A DNA stretch of 64,000 nucleotides from the NCBI RefSeq assembly GCF_042678145.1, contig NZ_JBHUDG010000051.1, forward strand, positions 124,001 to 188,000, read 5' to 3'. The notes below the pieces were generated by a model. The model was not told the origin of the DNA. It searched no databases and saw only the letters and a program-made list of their open reading frames with translations. Of the stretch, positions 55,710 to 64,000 are shown in pieces. This DNA is from Pseudopedobacter beijingensis (GTDB taxonomy: Bacteria; Bacteroidota; Bacteroidia; Sphingobacteriales; Sphingobacteriaceae). Each line of letters opens with the position of its first letter. Positions within the stretch are counted from its first letter, which is position 1. The position numbers were made by a program, and so were the translations under genes.

Positions 55710-57866
55710 CTAAACCGTATGCTTCAATATTTTATAATAAAGTGTTTCTTCTTTAAATGGTTTCACTATATAATCATCTATACCAGCTTTTTGATATAAA
55801 AACTCATTAGATTCCATTGCATTAGCTGTTATAGCTATAATAGGAATTCGGGATTTCTTTCTGTCTTCCATTGCCCTGATTTCGGCAGTTAAACCTAATC
55901 CGTCCAAATTTGGCATCTGGATATCTGTTAAAAGCACATCATAGTCATTGTTTTTAAACAGCTCTAATGCCTCTAATCCATCTTTCGCCTCATCAAAATA
56001 TACAGACCATTTATCAAAAATAACTTTCAGCAACATAATGTTCATCTTGTTATCATCAGCAACGAGCAAGCGTTTTCCAGCCAATAAAGAAACATCAATA
56101 GCATCCAATTTCTTACTTTTTTTAACAACTTTTGGACTTACTTTTCTAATACAATTCGTATAGGGTATTTCAAAAAAGAATCTCGATCCTTTACCCACTT
56201 CACTCTCAACACCTATAAATCCTTTCTGAGACTCTATAATTTTCTTACATATTGCTAAACCTAATCCTGTTCCATTGTGTCGATTTAAGTCGTTCTTATT
56301 AAGAATTTGAGTAAACTCATTAAACACCATATCAAAATTCTGCTTATCAATGCCTATTCCGGTATCTATCACTTCTGCTTTTAACACGCAGTCTTTTGTT
56401 AATTCTACATTTAAAGTAACAGATCCTTTTTTGGTAAATTTGATTGCATTGTTCACCAGATTAATAATAACCTGTTTCAGTCTGTATTCATCTCCCTCTA
56501 ACTCTACGTCCTCTTCAAAATCACAATTCACAATCAAATCCAGTTTTTTATTATCTGCGTGAATTTTGAGCGTGGCTACAATATCGTCTATTGTTTTTCT
56601 GGGAAAAAATGGAAACGACTGGATACTTAGTTTACCTGTTTCTATTTTTGATAAATCCAAAATATCATTTACAATAGAAAGCAATATCTGAGAAGCTTTC
56701 TTTACTGAATCTAAATGGTCTTTTTGATTGGTAGAAAGTTCGCTATTCTCTAATTGTTCTGAAAAACCCAGAATTGAATTTAACGGCGTCCTGATTTCGT
56801 GACTCATCTGCGCCAGAAAATCTGTTTTTATCTTCGTTTGTCTTACTGCAAATTCCTTTGCCTGCTTTAATTTCTTTTCATTTTTAAATAACGACCATAT
56901 GTTCAGAAAAATAATCAACACCAATAAAATACTTATAATAAGAACATATTCGTAAAAAGTTTCTATCACTGATAAGCTCTTCTTAGTTTCCTGATGTAAC
57001 TTGGTAGTCTGTACATTCGGGTCTTCTAATGTTTTTAGCTCTTGAAATGCATCTTTTAGCTTCGTTAATAAAGTATTATTAGTTAAAAATAGCTCTGTTT
57101 CTTTCTTCTTTAAATCCTCGTGTATATTTACCAATCTGCTGATAGCACTTTTCAATACTGCATTATATTGCTTTATCCTTTCTGCATTCTTCAATCTATT
57201 CTCCTTCACCTCATCCATATTATCTGTAGAAGTACTTTCTTTTTTACTATCCACAGTTTTTAACGTATCAAACGTTAAATCTTTGTTTACAATAGCATCT
57301 TTAAGGCGGCCAAAAAGCTTTTTATTTTCTTTTACTGGAACAAAATTGGTATTTGTTGTAACATATACAGATTCAAGCCTGTTTATCTCTACAGGCAAAA
57401 GTCTCAATTTAATATCTCTGAGATTTACATTCTCATTTAATCTGGAAGAGAATACTATCAATGAATCATTTACAGTTCTTAAGTAAAGAAAAACCTTAGA
57501 CCTGTCTACCTTTTGTTTCACTAGCTGATCTAATCCTACACCATCCTTTTGTTCTGTTAAGTTTAAATGAGTTTCTAAAGAATCTATTAAAGCTGAAAGC
57601 TCATTTAACGATAAGAGATAATTCTCATAATATACATCTGCCCTAGTTACAGCATATAATTGTAAGTTATTCTCTATACTTAACAACTTATATATACTGC
57701 TGTCTATTAAAGAAACATAAGAATTGTTTTTTTTCAACTCTACAAAATTCTCTTCAATCTTAGCAGCTGCATTTTTCCGCTTGGCCAAACTCACCAATAA
57801 GAATATCAGAATCAATGTTAATATCATCACAAGCAACCACCTATATACAGAAGAAAGTTTTTTCAT
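55710..57866 (-). CDS. Hybrid sensor histidine kinase with receiver domain
   Basis: The 718-residue protein has an N-terminal membrane helix (about 11-27) and a long coiled-coil periplasmic sensor. A second helix sits near 312-332 (YEYVLIISILLVLIIFLNIW). HisKA follows with the phospho-accepting H in QMSHEIRTPLNSILGFSEQL near 353, then the HATPase (NLVNNAIKFT, GTGLGLAICKKI). A receiver ends the protein (LLVADDNKMN, LLTDIQMPN with D near 647). No separate response regulator is adjacent. The signal is unknown. Confidence 0.93.
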   Translation of the reverse strand: MKKLSSVYRWLLVMILTLILIFLLVSLAKRKNAAAKIEENFVELKKNNSYVSLIDSSIYKLLSIENNLQLYAVTRADVYYENYLLSLNELSALIDSLETHLNLTEQKDGVGLDQLVKQKVDRSKVFLYLRTVNDSLIVFSSRLNENVNLRDIKLRLLPVEINRLESVYVTTNTNFVPVKENKKLFGRLKDAIVNKDLTFDTLKTVDSKKESTSTDNMDEVKENRLKNAERIKQYNAVLKSAISRLVNIHEDLKKKETELFLTNNTLLTKLKDAFQELKTLEDPNVQTTKLHQETKKSLSVIETFYEYVLIISILLVLIIFLNIWSLFKNEKKLKQAKEFAVRQTKIKTDFLAQMSHEIRTPLNSILGFSEQLENSELSTNQKDHLDSVKKASQILLSIVNDILDLSKIETGKLSIQSFPFFPRKTIDDIVATLKIHADNKKLDLIVNCDFEEDVELEGDEYRLKQVIINLVNNAIKFTKKGSVTLNVELTKDCVLKAEVIDTGIGIDKQNFDMVFNEFTQILNKNDLNRHNGTGLGLAICKKIIESQKGFIGVESEVGKGSRFFFEIPYTNCIRKVSPKVVKKSKKLDAIDVSLLAGKRLLVADDNKMNIMLLKVIFDKWSVYFDEAKDGLEALELFKNNDYDVLLTDIQMPNLDGLGLTAEIRAMEDRKKSRIPIIAITANAMESNEFLYQKAGIDDYIVKPFKEETLYYKILKHTV

Positions 57867-58102
57867 ATATTTTTAACCTACAAATATTATCACCAAAAAC
57901 GTGAATTTATTCCCCTATTTTCTACATGAATGAGGAAAATAAAACCCAAAAGGCAAACCACCACAATTAATAAAACCACCATAGAAGCAAAATCTCAACT
58001 CTGTTTCTTAGAAGTTTTATGTTTTTATGCTAAAACATGCAACATTTATACCTAAATAATTACCGAATTAGAATTTAAGATGATATTTATTACTTTTAGA
58101 AA

Positions 58103-58945
58103 ATGATAAAATTACACGCAATTGAAGCTGGATATTTCAAACTCGATGGCGGCGCTATGTTTGGCGTAGTTCCAAAATCCATATGGAACAAAAACAATCC
58201 TGCCGATGAAAACAATCTTTGCAACTGGGCTACAAGATGCCTGTTAGTTGAAGAACAAAACCGATTAATATTAATTGATACAGGATTGGGTGATAAACAG
58301 GACGAAAACTTCTTTAAACATTACTACAGAAATGGGAGCGATAGTTTATCCTCTTCTTTAAGGAAAATTGGTTTTCATGAAAAAGATATTACTGACGTTA
58401 TACTTACACATTTGCACTTTGATCACGTTGGTGGCTCCGTAATCCGTAACGGCAACAAACTAGAACCTACTTTTAAAAACGCAATTTATTGGAGTAATAA
58501 AAAACATTGGAATTGGGCCATTAAACCTAACGCCAGAGAAAAAGCCTCTTTTTTGAAAGAGAACATATTACCCTTAACAGAAAATGGACAATTAAAATTT
58601 ATAGAAGAAAAGGATGGAATCTCTTTTTCTGAAAACATCAAAATCAGGTTTGCATATGGACACACGGAAGCTATGATGCTTCCTCAGATTACTTTCAATG
58701 AAAAAACAATTTTATATATGGCTGATCTTATTCCTTCTATAGGTCATATTCCTATTCCCTACGTAATGTCTTACGACGTGTTTCCTATGAAAACAATGGA
58801 CGAAAAAACACGCATCTTAGAAGAAGCAACAAAAAACGAATATGTGCTTTTCTTAGAACACGATCCAAAAAATGAATGCTGCACATTAAAAAATACCGAA
58901 AAAGGAATCAGATTGGATAAAACTTTCAGACTAAGTGAAATCTGA
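58103..58945 (+). CDS. MBL-fold hydrolase, N-acyl homoserine lactonase-like
   Basis: The 280-residue protein has LTHLHFDHVGGS (H103, H105, D107, H108), a later His near GHTEAMMLPQI, a metal Asp in LYMADLIPS and a last His in LFLEHDP. This pattern fits the AiiA-type lactonase branch of the metallo-beta-lactamase superfamily, although lactonase activity is not proven. It stands alone between the kinase and rpoD. Confidence 0.8.
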   Translation: MIKLHAIEAGYFKLDGGAMFGVVPKSIWNKNNPADENNLCNWATRCLLVEEQNRLILIDTGLGDKQDENFFKHYYRNGSDSLSSSLRKIGFHEKDITDVILTHLHFDHVGGSVIRNGNKLEPTFKNAIYWSNKKHWNWAIKPNAREKASFLKENILPLTENGQLKFIEEKDGISFSENIKIRFAYGHTEAMMLPQITFNEKTILYMADLIPSIGHIPIPYVMSYDVFPMKTMDEKTRILEEATKNEYVLFLEHDPKNECCTLKNTEKGIRLDKTFRLSEI

Positions 58946-59185
58946 CAAGACCGACACAAAGTCAGCTTTTTTAATTACAATGCAATTAACGTTTTTTAAC
59001 AATCAATACAAAAAACACTATAAACCTATCCTACAATAGATTATAGACAAAAACCACAATTATCTACAAACTGACAGTTCTGCAATGGAACGATTATTGT
59101 TGCAATATAATAAAATTAAATTTAAATTTTTATAGAAAAAAGCCAACATTTTCAATCTTTCAACGTTATATACATTAAAAATAGT

Positions 59186-59193
59186 TAGCTTTG
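59186..59193 (+). promoter_or_regulatory. rpoD promoter -7 element
   Basis: TAGCTTTG matches TAnnTTTG. It is 36 bp upstream of the rpoD ATG. A weak TTTC stands in the -33 position. The preceding 240 bp gap shows only AT-rich DNA. Confidence 0.6.
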
Positions 59194-59229
59194 CAAACTT
59201 TATACGTCAGGAGTATATTTTATAAATAG

Positions 59230-60090
59230 ATGAGACAACTCAAGATTACGCAATCAATCACCAACCGTGAATCACAATCGTTAGATAAGTATCTTCACGA
59301 AATTGGTAAAGTTGATCTAATTACAGCAGAAGAGGAAGTTATCCTCGCACAAAAAATCAGAGAAGGCGATCAAGCAGCCCTTGAACGCTTAACAAAAACA
59401 AATTTACGTTTCGTTGTTTCCGTAGCAAAACAATACCAAAATCAAGGATTAACCTTAGGAGATTTAATCAACGAAGGTAATCTAGGCCTCATCAAAGCCG
59501 CAAAAAGATTTGATGAAACTAAAGGTTTCAAATTCATTTCTTATGCTGTTTGGTGGATACGCCAATCTATCTTACAAGCCATAGCAGAGCAATCTCGTAT
59601 CGTACGTTTGCCATTAAACCAAGTAGGTTCATTAAGTAAGATTAGTAAGGCGTTCTCTAAACTAGAGCAAGAATATGAAAGAGAGCCATCACCTGAAGAG
59701 CTGGCAGATATTTTAGAGACTACAGTTGATAAAATTTCTGACACCTTAAGTAATTCAGGCCGTCATGTGTCTATGGACGCTCCTTTCGTTCAAGGGGAAG
59801 AAAACACGCTGTTAGATGTTTTGGAAAATGATAATCCAAATACTGATAGTATGTTGATTGACGAATCTTTATCTGAAGAAATTAAACGCTCATTGTCTAC
59901 ATTGACAGAAAGAGAAAGAGAAATTATTGTATTATTCTTCGGTTTAGGTTCTAATCATCCTCTTTCTTTAGAAGAAATTGGAGAAAAGTTTAATTTAACC
60001 AGAGAACGTGTACGTCAGATTAAAGATAAAGCCTTACAAAGACTTCGTCACACATCCAGAAGTAAAATCTTAAAATCTTATTTAGGGTAA
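59230..60090 (+). CDS. rpoD: Primary RNA polymerase sigma factor (RpoD/SigA)
   Basis: The 286-residue group 1 sigma factor lacks region 1.1 as in Bacteroidota. Region 1.2-2 shows LDKYLHEIGKVDLITAEEEV and NLGLIKAAKRFDETKGFKF then YAVWWIRQSI (2.4). Region 4 has LTEREREIIVLFFGLGSNHP and LTRERVRQIKDKALQRLR. It recognises the TAnnTTTG promoters seen across this window. A clear terminator follows. Confidence 0.96.
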   Translation: MRQLKITQSITNRESQSLDKYLHEIGKVDLITAEEEVILAQKIREGDQAALERLTKTNLRFVVSVAKQYQNQGLTLGDLINEGNLGLIKAAKRFDETKGFKFISYAVWWIRQSILQAIAEQSRIVRLPLNQVGSLSKISKAFSKLEQEYEREPSPEELADILETTVDKISDTLSNSGRHVSMDAPFVQGEENTLLDVLENDNPNTDSMLIDESLSEEIKRSLSTLTEREREIIVLFFGLGSNHPLSLEEIGEKFNLTRERVRQIKDKALQRLRHTSRSKILKSYLG

Positions 60091-60108
60091 AACTTCAAAA
60101 TAAAGAAT

Positions 60109-60141
60109 AAAAAAGCCTGCTCTTTTGGAACAGGCTTTTTT
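60109..60141 (+). terminator. rpoD terminator
   Basis: AAAAAAGCCTG pairs with CAGGCTTTTTT around an 11-nt loop (60109-60141), starting 19 bp after the rpoD stop. Confidence 0.92.
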
Positions 60142-60207
60142 GTTTACTTTTATATTTATCATTATGGTATATAACTTAAGAAGTGTTAATGATATCAGTG
60201 TAGAAAA

Positions 60208-60642
60208 TCACTTTGATACTCTGGTCCAAACATCTGTTCTACCTATCAGCGACACCCCTATAAAGCCTCTTACATTTAGCTTATTTACAGTTTCTACTGT
60301 TATCTTACAGCTATAGGTTTTTCCACTTTTGGGATCATAAATAGTACCGTTTTCCAATACATTTTTACCTGTAGCGTTAAAATTATTTAAAATTTCGAGC
60401 CCTATAATTTCTCTATTTCTCAGGCTTTCAGATGGATTTTTCGTATCTTTTTTGGGTTTCCCATCTTCGCTTGGATTTTGTAACCAAACAATCTTACCGA
60501 AATAATTAGAACCTTTCTTAAATATCTCAATTTTGGCATCTTTTTGTGCGTTATACCAAATGCCAACAGCATCGTCAGCCTTTTGAGCAAACGCCAAACA
60601 ACTAACGAAAACAAAAACCAATAAAATTGCTATCTTTTTCAT
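60208..60642 (-). CDS. DUF2147 secreted protein
   Basis: The 144-residue protein starts MKKIAILLVFVFVSCLAFAQ (signal peptide) and contains AVGIWYNAQKDAKIEIFKKG, YDPKSGKTYSCKI and VRGFIGVSLIGRTDVWTRV. This is the DUF2147 pattern, a small lipocalin-like secreted protein of unknown role. The frame could extend upstream to an earlier ATG, but the signal peptide fixes the start. Confidence 0.87.
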   Translation of the reverse strand: MKKIAILLVFVFVSCLAFAQKADDAVGIWYNAQKDAKIEIFKKGSNYFGKIVWLQNPSEDGKPKKDTKNPSESLRNREIIGLEILNNFNATGKNVLENGTIYDPKSGKTYSCKITVETVNKLNVRGFIGVSLIGRTDVWTRVSK

Positions 60643-60804
60643 AACGTATTTTTTATGTATTATAAATATAAGTATTATGCTTGCATAAAATATTATTTCC
60701 AACAAATATTTTATAAAACATAAAAACGCCAGACTTGTTTAAAATTGGATGCAGATACTGATATCTTTGTTTCCGTTATAGCCATTTTACATTTATAAGT
60801 TTGA

Positions 60805-63800
60805 ATGTTTTTTTATAGATTTTTTACTCTCTGTACAATATTGCTTACCCAATTTACTGCAGTCTTTTCGCAAAGAGCCGTATTTGCAGCTAATGAACAA
60901 GAATGGACGAGCAACAATATTCCCGATAGTGTAAAAATATTACGAAGTATATACCTTATTGGAGATGCTGGAAAACTGGACGAAAATAATGCCTCCCCTA
61001 CTTTAACTGCGTTAAAAAAAAAGCTATTAATAAACAGTAACAAACAGGATATTTTAATTTTTCTGGGAGACAATATCTATCCCAAGGGAATGCCTGACCA
61101 AAATAGCAGACAAAGAAAAGAAAAAGAAGCTGTTATGGATTTTCAGATACAAATTCAGGAAAAATTTAAAGGAAAAATATTTTTTATCCCAGGTAATCAC
61201 GACTGGAAACAAGGCCTTAAATCCATTGATTTACAAAGAGATTATATAAACGATCATTTAAACAACGGAGCTTTTCTTCCTGAACCTCAAACTTACTTTA
61301 CTCAGTTAGAGATTGACAACACCATGCTTCTTCTTTTTTTAGATTCCGAATCCTTAATCTCCAAAGAAAAAGTTGACACCGTAACATCCGAGCTCCAGAA
61401 AACATTTAAACAATATAAACACCATCATATTCTTATTGCTCAACACCATCCTTTATATTCGAATGGACCACATGGTGGATATTTCACTTTAAAAGATCAT
61501 ATATTCCCGCTAACAGCTATTTATAAAAATCTTTATATTCCACTTCCTTTATTAGGTTCGTTTTACCCCATACTGCGTCAACAAGGTTTATCTACACAGG
61601 ACTTAAATAACCCTAAGTATACTGGTTTTGCTAAAACGTTGATTAACGAAATTAAACAATACCAAAACATTGTTGTAACCAGTGGCCACGAACATGCTTT
61701 GCAGCTTTTAAAAAAAGGAAAAATAAATCAGGTGGTTAGTGGAAGTAGTATTTACACAAGCAAAATATTCCCATCTAAAAATATCCTATTTGGTATAGGT
61801 GCTAATGGGTATGCCAGGTTAAATTATTACGAAAACGGACAGTGCTGGGTCGAATTTTATACTGTTACCAAAGAAACAAACAAGGCAGAGTTGGTCTACA
61901 GAAAGGCCTTATATGCTCTCCCTACAAACAATGTAGATCTAAAAATTGAAAAAGCATTCAACTATGCCGATTCTACAAAAATCATTGCCGTTGGTAAAAA
62001 ATACAAAGCCTCAAAATCCAAAGCCAAATTTTTGGGAAAACATTACAGAAAAAGCTGGGTAACTCCAGTAGAAGTTCCGTTTTTAGATTTAACCAGAGCA
62101 CAAGGCGGATTAAAACCCCTAAACCGTTCAGAAAATACGCTTACACTTCAAAACGAAAAAGGAAAAAACTTCAGATTTAGTATTATCAACAATAATCCTT
62201 ATGATTTACTTCCTTCTGGATTTGATGCTACCATAGTCAAAGAACTTATGGACGACCAGGCTTCAACTTCTTACCCTTTTGGGAGTATTATTGTCGACTA
62301 TCTTTCCAAAAAAGCAAAAATAGACTCTTTAGATAGTCATGTTTTTTATCTTCCACCCAGCAAAATCTTAGGAGAATATTTATCTGACTTTGGAGGTAAA
62401 GTAGGTATCCTTCAGCATGAAATAGATTCCACAAAACTTTTAAGTACACACCAACTTTACACCGAACTCGAAAGCTCACAGGAGAACGTCGTTAACCAAC
62501 AGCTTTTTCTAAAACATCGTTTATTCGATCTTTTAATAGGTGATTTTAATCGCGGAGAAGACGAATGGTTATGGGAAGCTGAAAAACAAGGAAAGAAAAC
62601 AATATATCATCCCGTTAATAAATACAGAAAGCAGTTTTTCACAAAAATAGATGGCTATATTCCTTTAGCGCTTAAAAATCTGGCTCCTGAAATCAGGCAT
62701 TTTGGAAATAAAATAAAAAAGCCTAAAAATCTATCCATTATGGCCAGAAACCTTGACAGAAACTTGTTAAATCAGCTTTCGGAAGAAATATGGATTGCTA
62801 CTGCGGACTCTTTAAAGAATCTCCTCACAGACGATATTATTAGACAAGCGGTAACTAATGTCCCTAAAAACTCTTATGATATAGACGGAGAAGAACTTAT
62901 CCAAAAACTCATCATTCGTAAAAATAGCTTAACTCAGGTTGCTCGCAAATATTACCGTATATTATCTAGAAATGTAAGAGTTATTGGAACAAAAAACGAT
63001 GACATTTTTCTGGCTTTTAGAACTCCAAAAGGAACCGAACTAAATTTAATCGATACTCAGAAAGAAACCAAGAGTTTTAACAGAATCTTCTTAAATAAAG
63101 AAACCAAAAGCTTAACATTATACGGACTTGACGGCAACGATTCGTTATTTATAAATGGAAACACAAAGTCAAGACCAATCAAAATAAGATTTGTTGGTGG
63201 TAATGGAAATGATTATTTGGAAAACTCCAGTAATCAAAAACGGGTACTTTTTTATGATGATGATAAAACACGTTCTCCCAACAACAAAAATTCAAAACTC
63301 ATATTCAATAATCAGCCCTGGATAAATGATTTTAATAGAAACGATTTCATTTACAATAAAGTGGGTTTTTCACCCAATGCCATGATCTATAATATGAGAG
63401 ATTTTGCCAGCGCAGGTTTTACCCACAACATTAAACTTCATGGTTTTAGAAAATATCCATATGCTTTTGCCCAAACTGTAAGTGTTTTACTCGCTCCAGT
63501 AAGCGGTGCCTTAGAAGTAAAATACTTAACCTCATTCTATTCGTTATTTTCCTATAACTACGACCTCATACTTGCCGGTCGGTATATGGGTCCTGCCTAC
63601 GATTTTAATTTCTATGGTTTAGGTAATGACACAGAAAACACTGGAAACATGAAATATTACCAGATAAGATCAAAAACAGCGTTCTTTAATACTTACTTTC
63701 AAAAGAGGGTAAATAATCATATATCTATTGGTATTGGTCCAGGTTTCGAGTATTTTAATATACTTAAACAAGATTCGCTACATTACCTTAACTCTTCTGT

Positions 63801-64000
63801 ACAGCGTTCTCCATCTTACGATTGGTTTCTAAAGCTAGATTCTTACTTTAATTTTGATTATAGTGACGATAATCTTTCTCCAAAAAATGGTTGGATCTGG
63901 AGCAACGGCATTAGTTATTTTAAATCATGGCAAAACCAAGCTAATCATGTTAATATAAAATCAGATTTCAGGGCTTATTTAACACCTTTAGAACAACTTC
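60805..64000 (+). CDS. Calcineurin-like phosphoesterase fused to an outer-membrane beta-barrel (partial)
   Basis: The frame is open to the right edge (1065 codons visible, no stop). A signal peptide (about 1-23) is followed by metallophosphoesterase motifs LIGDAGK (53-56), LGDNIYP (88-90), PGNHDW (130-133), AQHHPLYSNGPHGG and SGHEHAL. A long middle region follows. From about 850 there are beta-barrel-like repeats (FASAGFTHNIKLHGFRKYPY, NFYGLGNDTENTG) of the BamA/surface-antigen type. The product would be an outer-membrane enzyme. The 3' end is outside the window. Confidence 0.87.
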   Translation, partial: MFFYRFFTLCTILLTQFTAVFSQRAVFAANEQEWTSNNIPDSVKILRSIYLIGDAGKLDENNASPTLTALKKKLLINSNKQDILIFLGDNIYPKGMPDQNSRQRKEKEAVMDFQIQIQEKFKGKIFFIPGNHDWKQGLKSIDLQRDYINDHLNNGAFLPEPQTYFTQLEIDNTMLLLFLDSESLISKEKVDTVTSELQKTFKQYKHHHILIAQHHPLYSNGPHGGYFTLKDHIFPLTAIYKNLYIPLPLLGSFYPILRQQGLSTQDLNNPKYTGFAKTLINEIKQYQNIVVTSGHEHALQLLKKGKINQVVSGSSIYTSKIFPSKNILFGIGANGYARLNYYENGQCWVEFYTVTKETNKAELVYRKALYALPTNNVDLKIEKAFNYADSTKIIAVGKKYKASKSKAKFLGKHYRKSWVTPVEVPFLDLTRAQGGLKPLNRSENTLTLQNEKGKNFRFSIINNNPYDLLPSGFDATIVKELMDDQASTSYPFGSIIVDYLSKKAKIDSLDSHVFYLPPSKILGEYLSDFGGKVGILQHEIDSTKLLSTHQLYTELESSQENVVNQQLFLKHRLFDLLIGDFNRGEDEWLWEAEKQGKKTIYHPVNKYRKQFFTKIDGYIPLALKNLAPEIRHFGNKIKKPKNLSIMARNLDRNLLNQLSEEIWIATADSLKNLLTDDIIRQAVTNVPKNSYDIDGEELIQKLIIRKNSLTQVARKYYRILSRNVRVIGTKNDDIFLAFRTPKGTELNLIDTQKETKSFNRIFLNKETKSLTLYGLDGNDSLFINGNTKSRPIKIRFVGGNGNDYLENSSNQKRVLFYDDDKTRSPNNKNSKLIFNNQPWINDFNRNDFIYNKVGFSPNAMIYNMRDFASAGFTHNIKLHGFRKYPYAFAQTVSVLLAPVSGALEVKYLTSFYSLFSYNYDLILAGRYMGPAYDFNFYGLGNDTENTGNMKYYQIRSKTAFFNTYFQKRVNNHISIGIGPGFEYFNILKQDSLHYLNSSVQRSPSYDWFLKLDSYFNFDYSDDNLSPKNGWIWSNGISYFKSWQNQANHVNIKSDFRAYLTPLEQL

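Noticed and set aside
60813..61073. Minus-strand 86-residue frame opposite the phosphoesterase start
   Set aside because: It is antisense to the well-supported signal peptide and phosphoesterase motifs.

Overview
The window is a chromosomal segment of an AT-rich Bacteroidota bacterium, most likely a Sphingobacteriaceae member (Pedobacter or Pseudopedobacter type). The inference rests on a type III glutamine synthetase, a type IX secretion C25 protease, a 286-residue primary sigma factor without region 1.1, promoters with the TAnnTTTG -7 element, and a CcmF/CcmE cytochrome c pathway whose CcmE carries Cys in place of His. Genus placement is a guess.

Left host region (1-23428). Minus-strand genes at the left edge are a partial aldose 1-epimerase, a DEDDh exonuclease, a 40-residue membrane protein, a redoxin broken by an in-frame stop, a TlpA-like thioredoxin and an NlpC/P60 lipoprotein. 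A surface-polysaccharide and secretion patch follows: flippase, glycosyltransferase, a 1631-residue PorU2-like protease, a FemAB/GNAT-like protein and a fragment of a polysaccharide deacetylase. Next come central metabolism genes (glnN, purM, gltA), a galactose locus with a divergent AraC regulator (galK-galT), VOC and OsmC genes, and a PepSY membrane protein behind a Fur-like palindrome.

Integrated element (23429-45111, about 21.7 kb). It lies in the 3' end of a tRNA-Leu(GAG) gene and is flanked by 13-bp direct repeats. A tyrosine integrase sits beside the tRNA, and a repressor with a small lysogenic operon sits at the left end. It has no terminase, portal, tail or conjugation genes. It carries a CHC2 primase, a superfamily 3-like helicase, a small FtsK/HerA/A32-like packaging ATPase, a candidate 253-residue capsid protein and many short single-span membrane proteins. 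It also has a cationic glycine/lysine-repeat membrane protein, two HExxH proteins, two muralytic enzymes and a beta-helix spike. This is the layout expected of a tailless, membrane-containing dsDNA virus of the PM2/PRD1 type, here as a provirus, and it is the most interesting object in the window. A 650-bp non-coding segment (30873-31524) between early and late genes has long dyads, TGTGAC repeats and 13-bp iterons, and is a candidate origin or control region.

Right host region (45112-64000). After the tRNA come a PhnP-like hydrolase, a LolA-like carrier and FtsK, then ankyrin and cupin genes. An ordered minus-strand run follows: KdsC-like phosphatase, IscX, ferredoxin, DUF2520 protein, CcmF, CcmE and a hybrid histidine kinase. 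The window ends with a lactonase-like hydrolase, rpoD, a DUF2147 protein and a partial phosphoesterase fused to an outer-membrane barrel.
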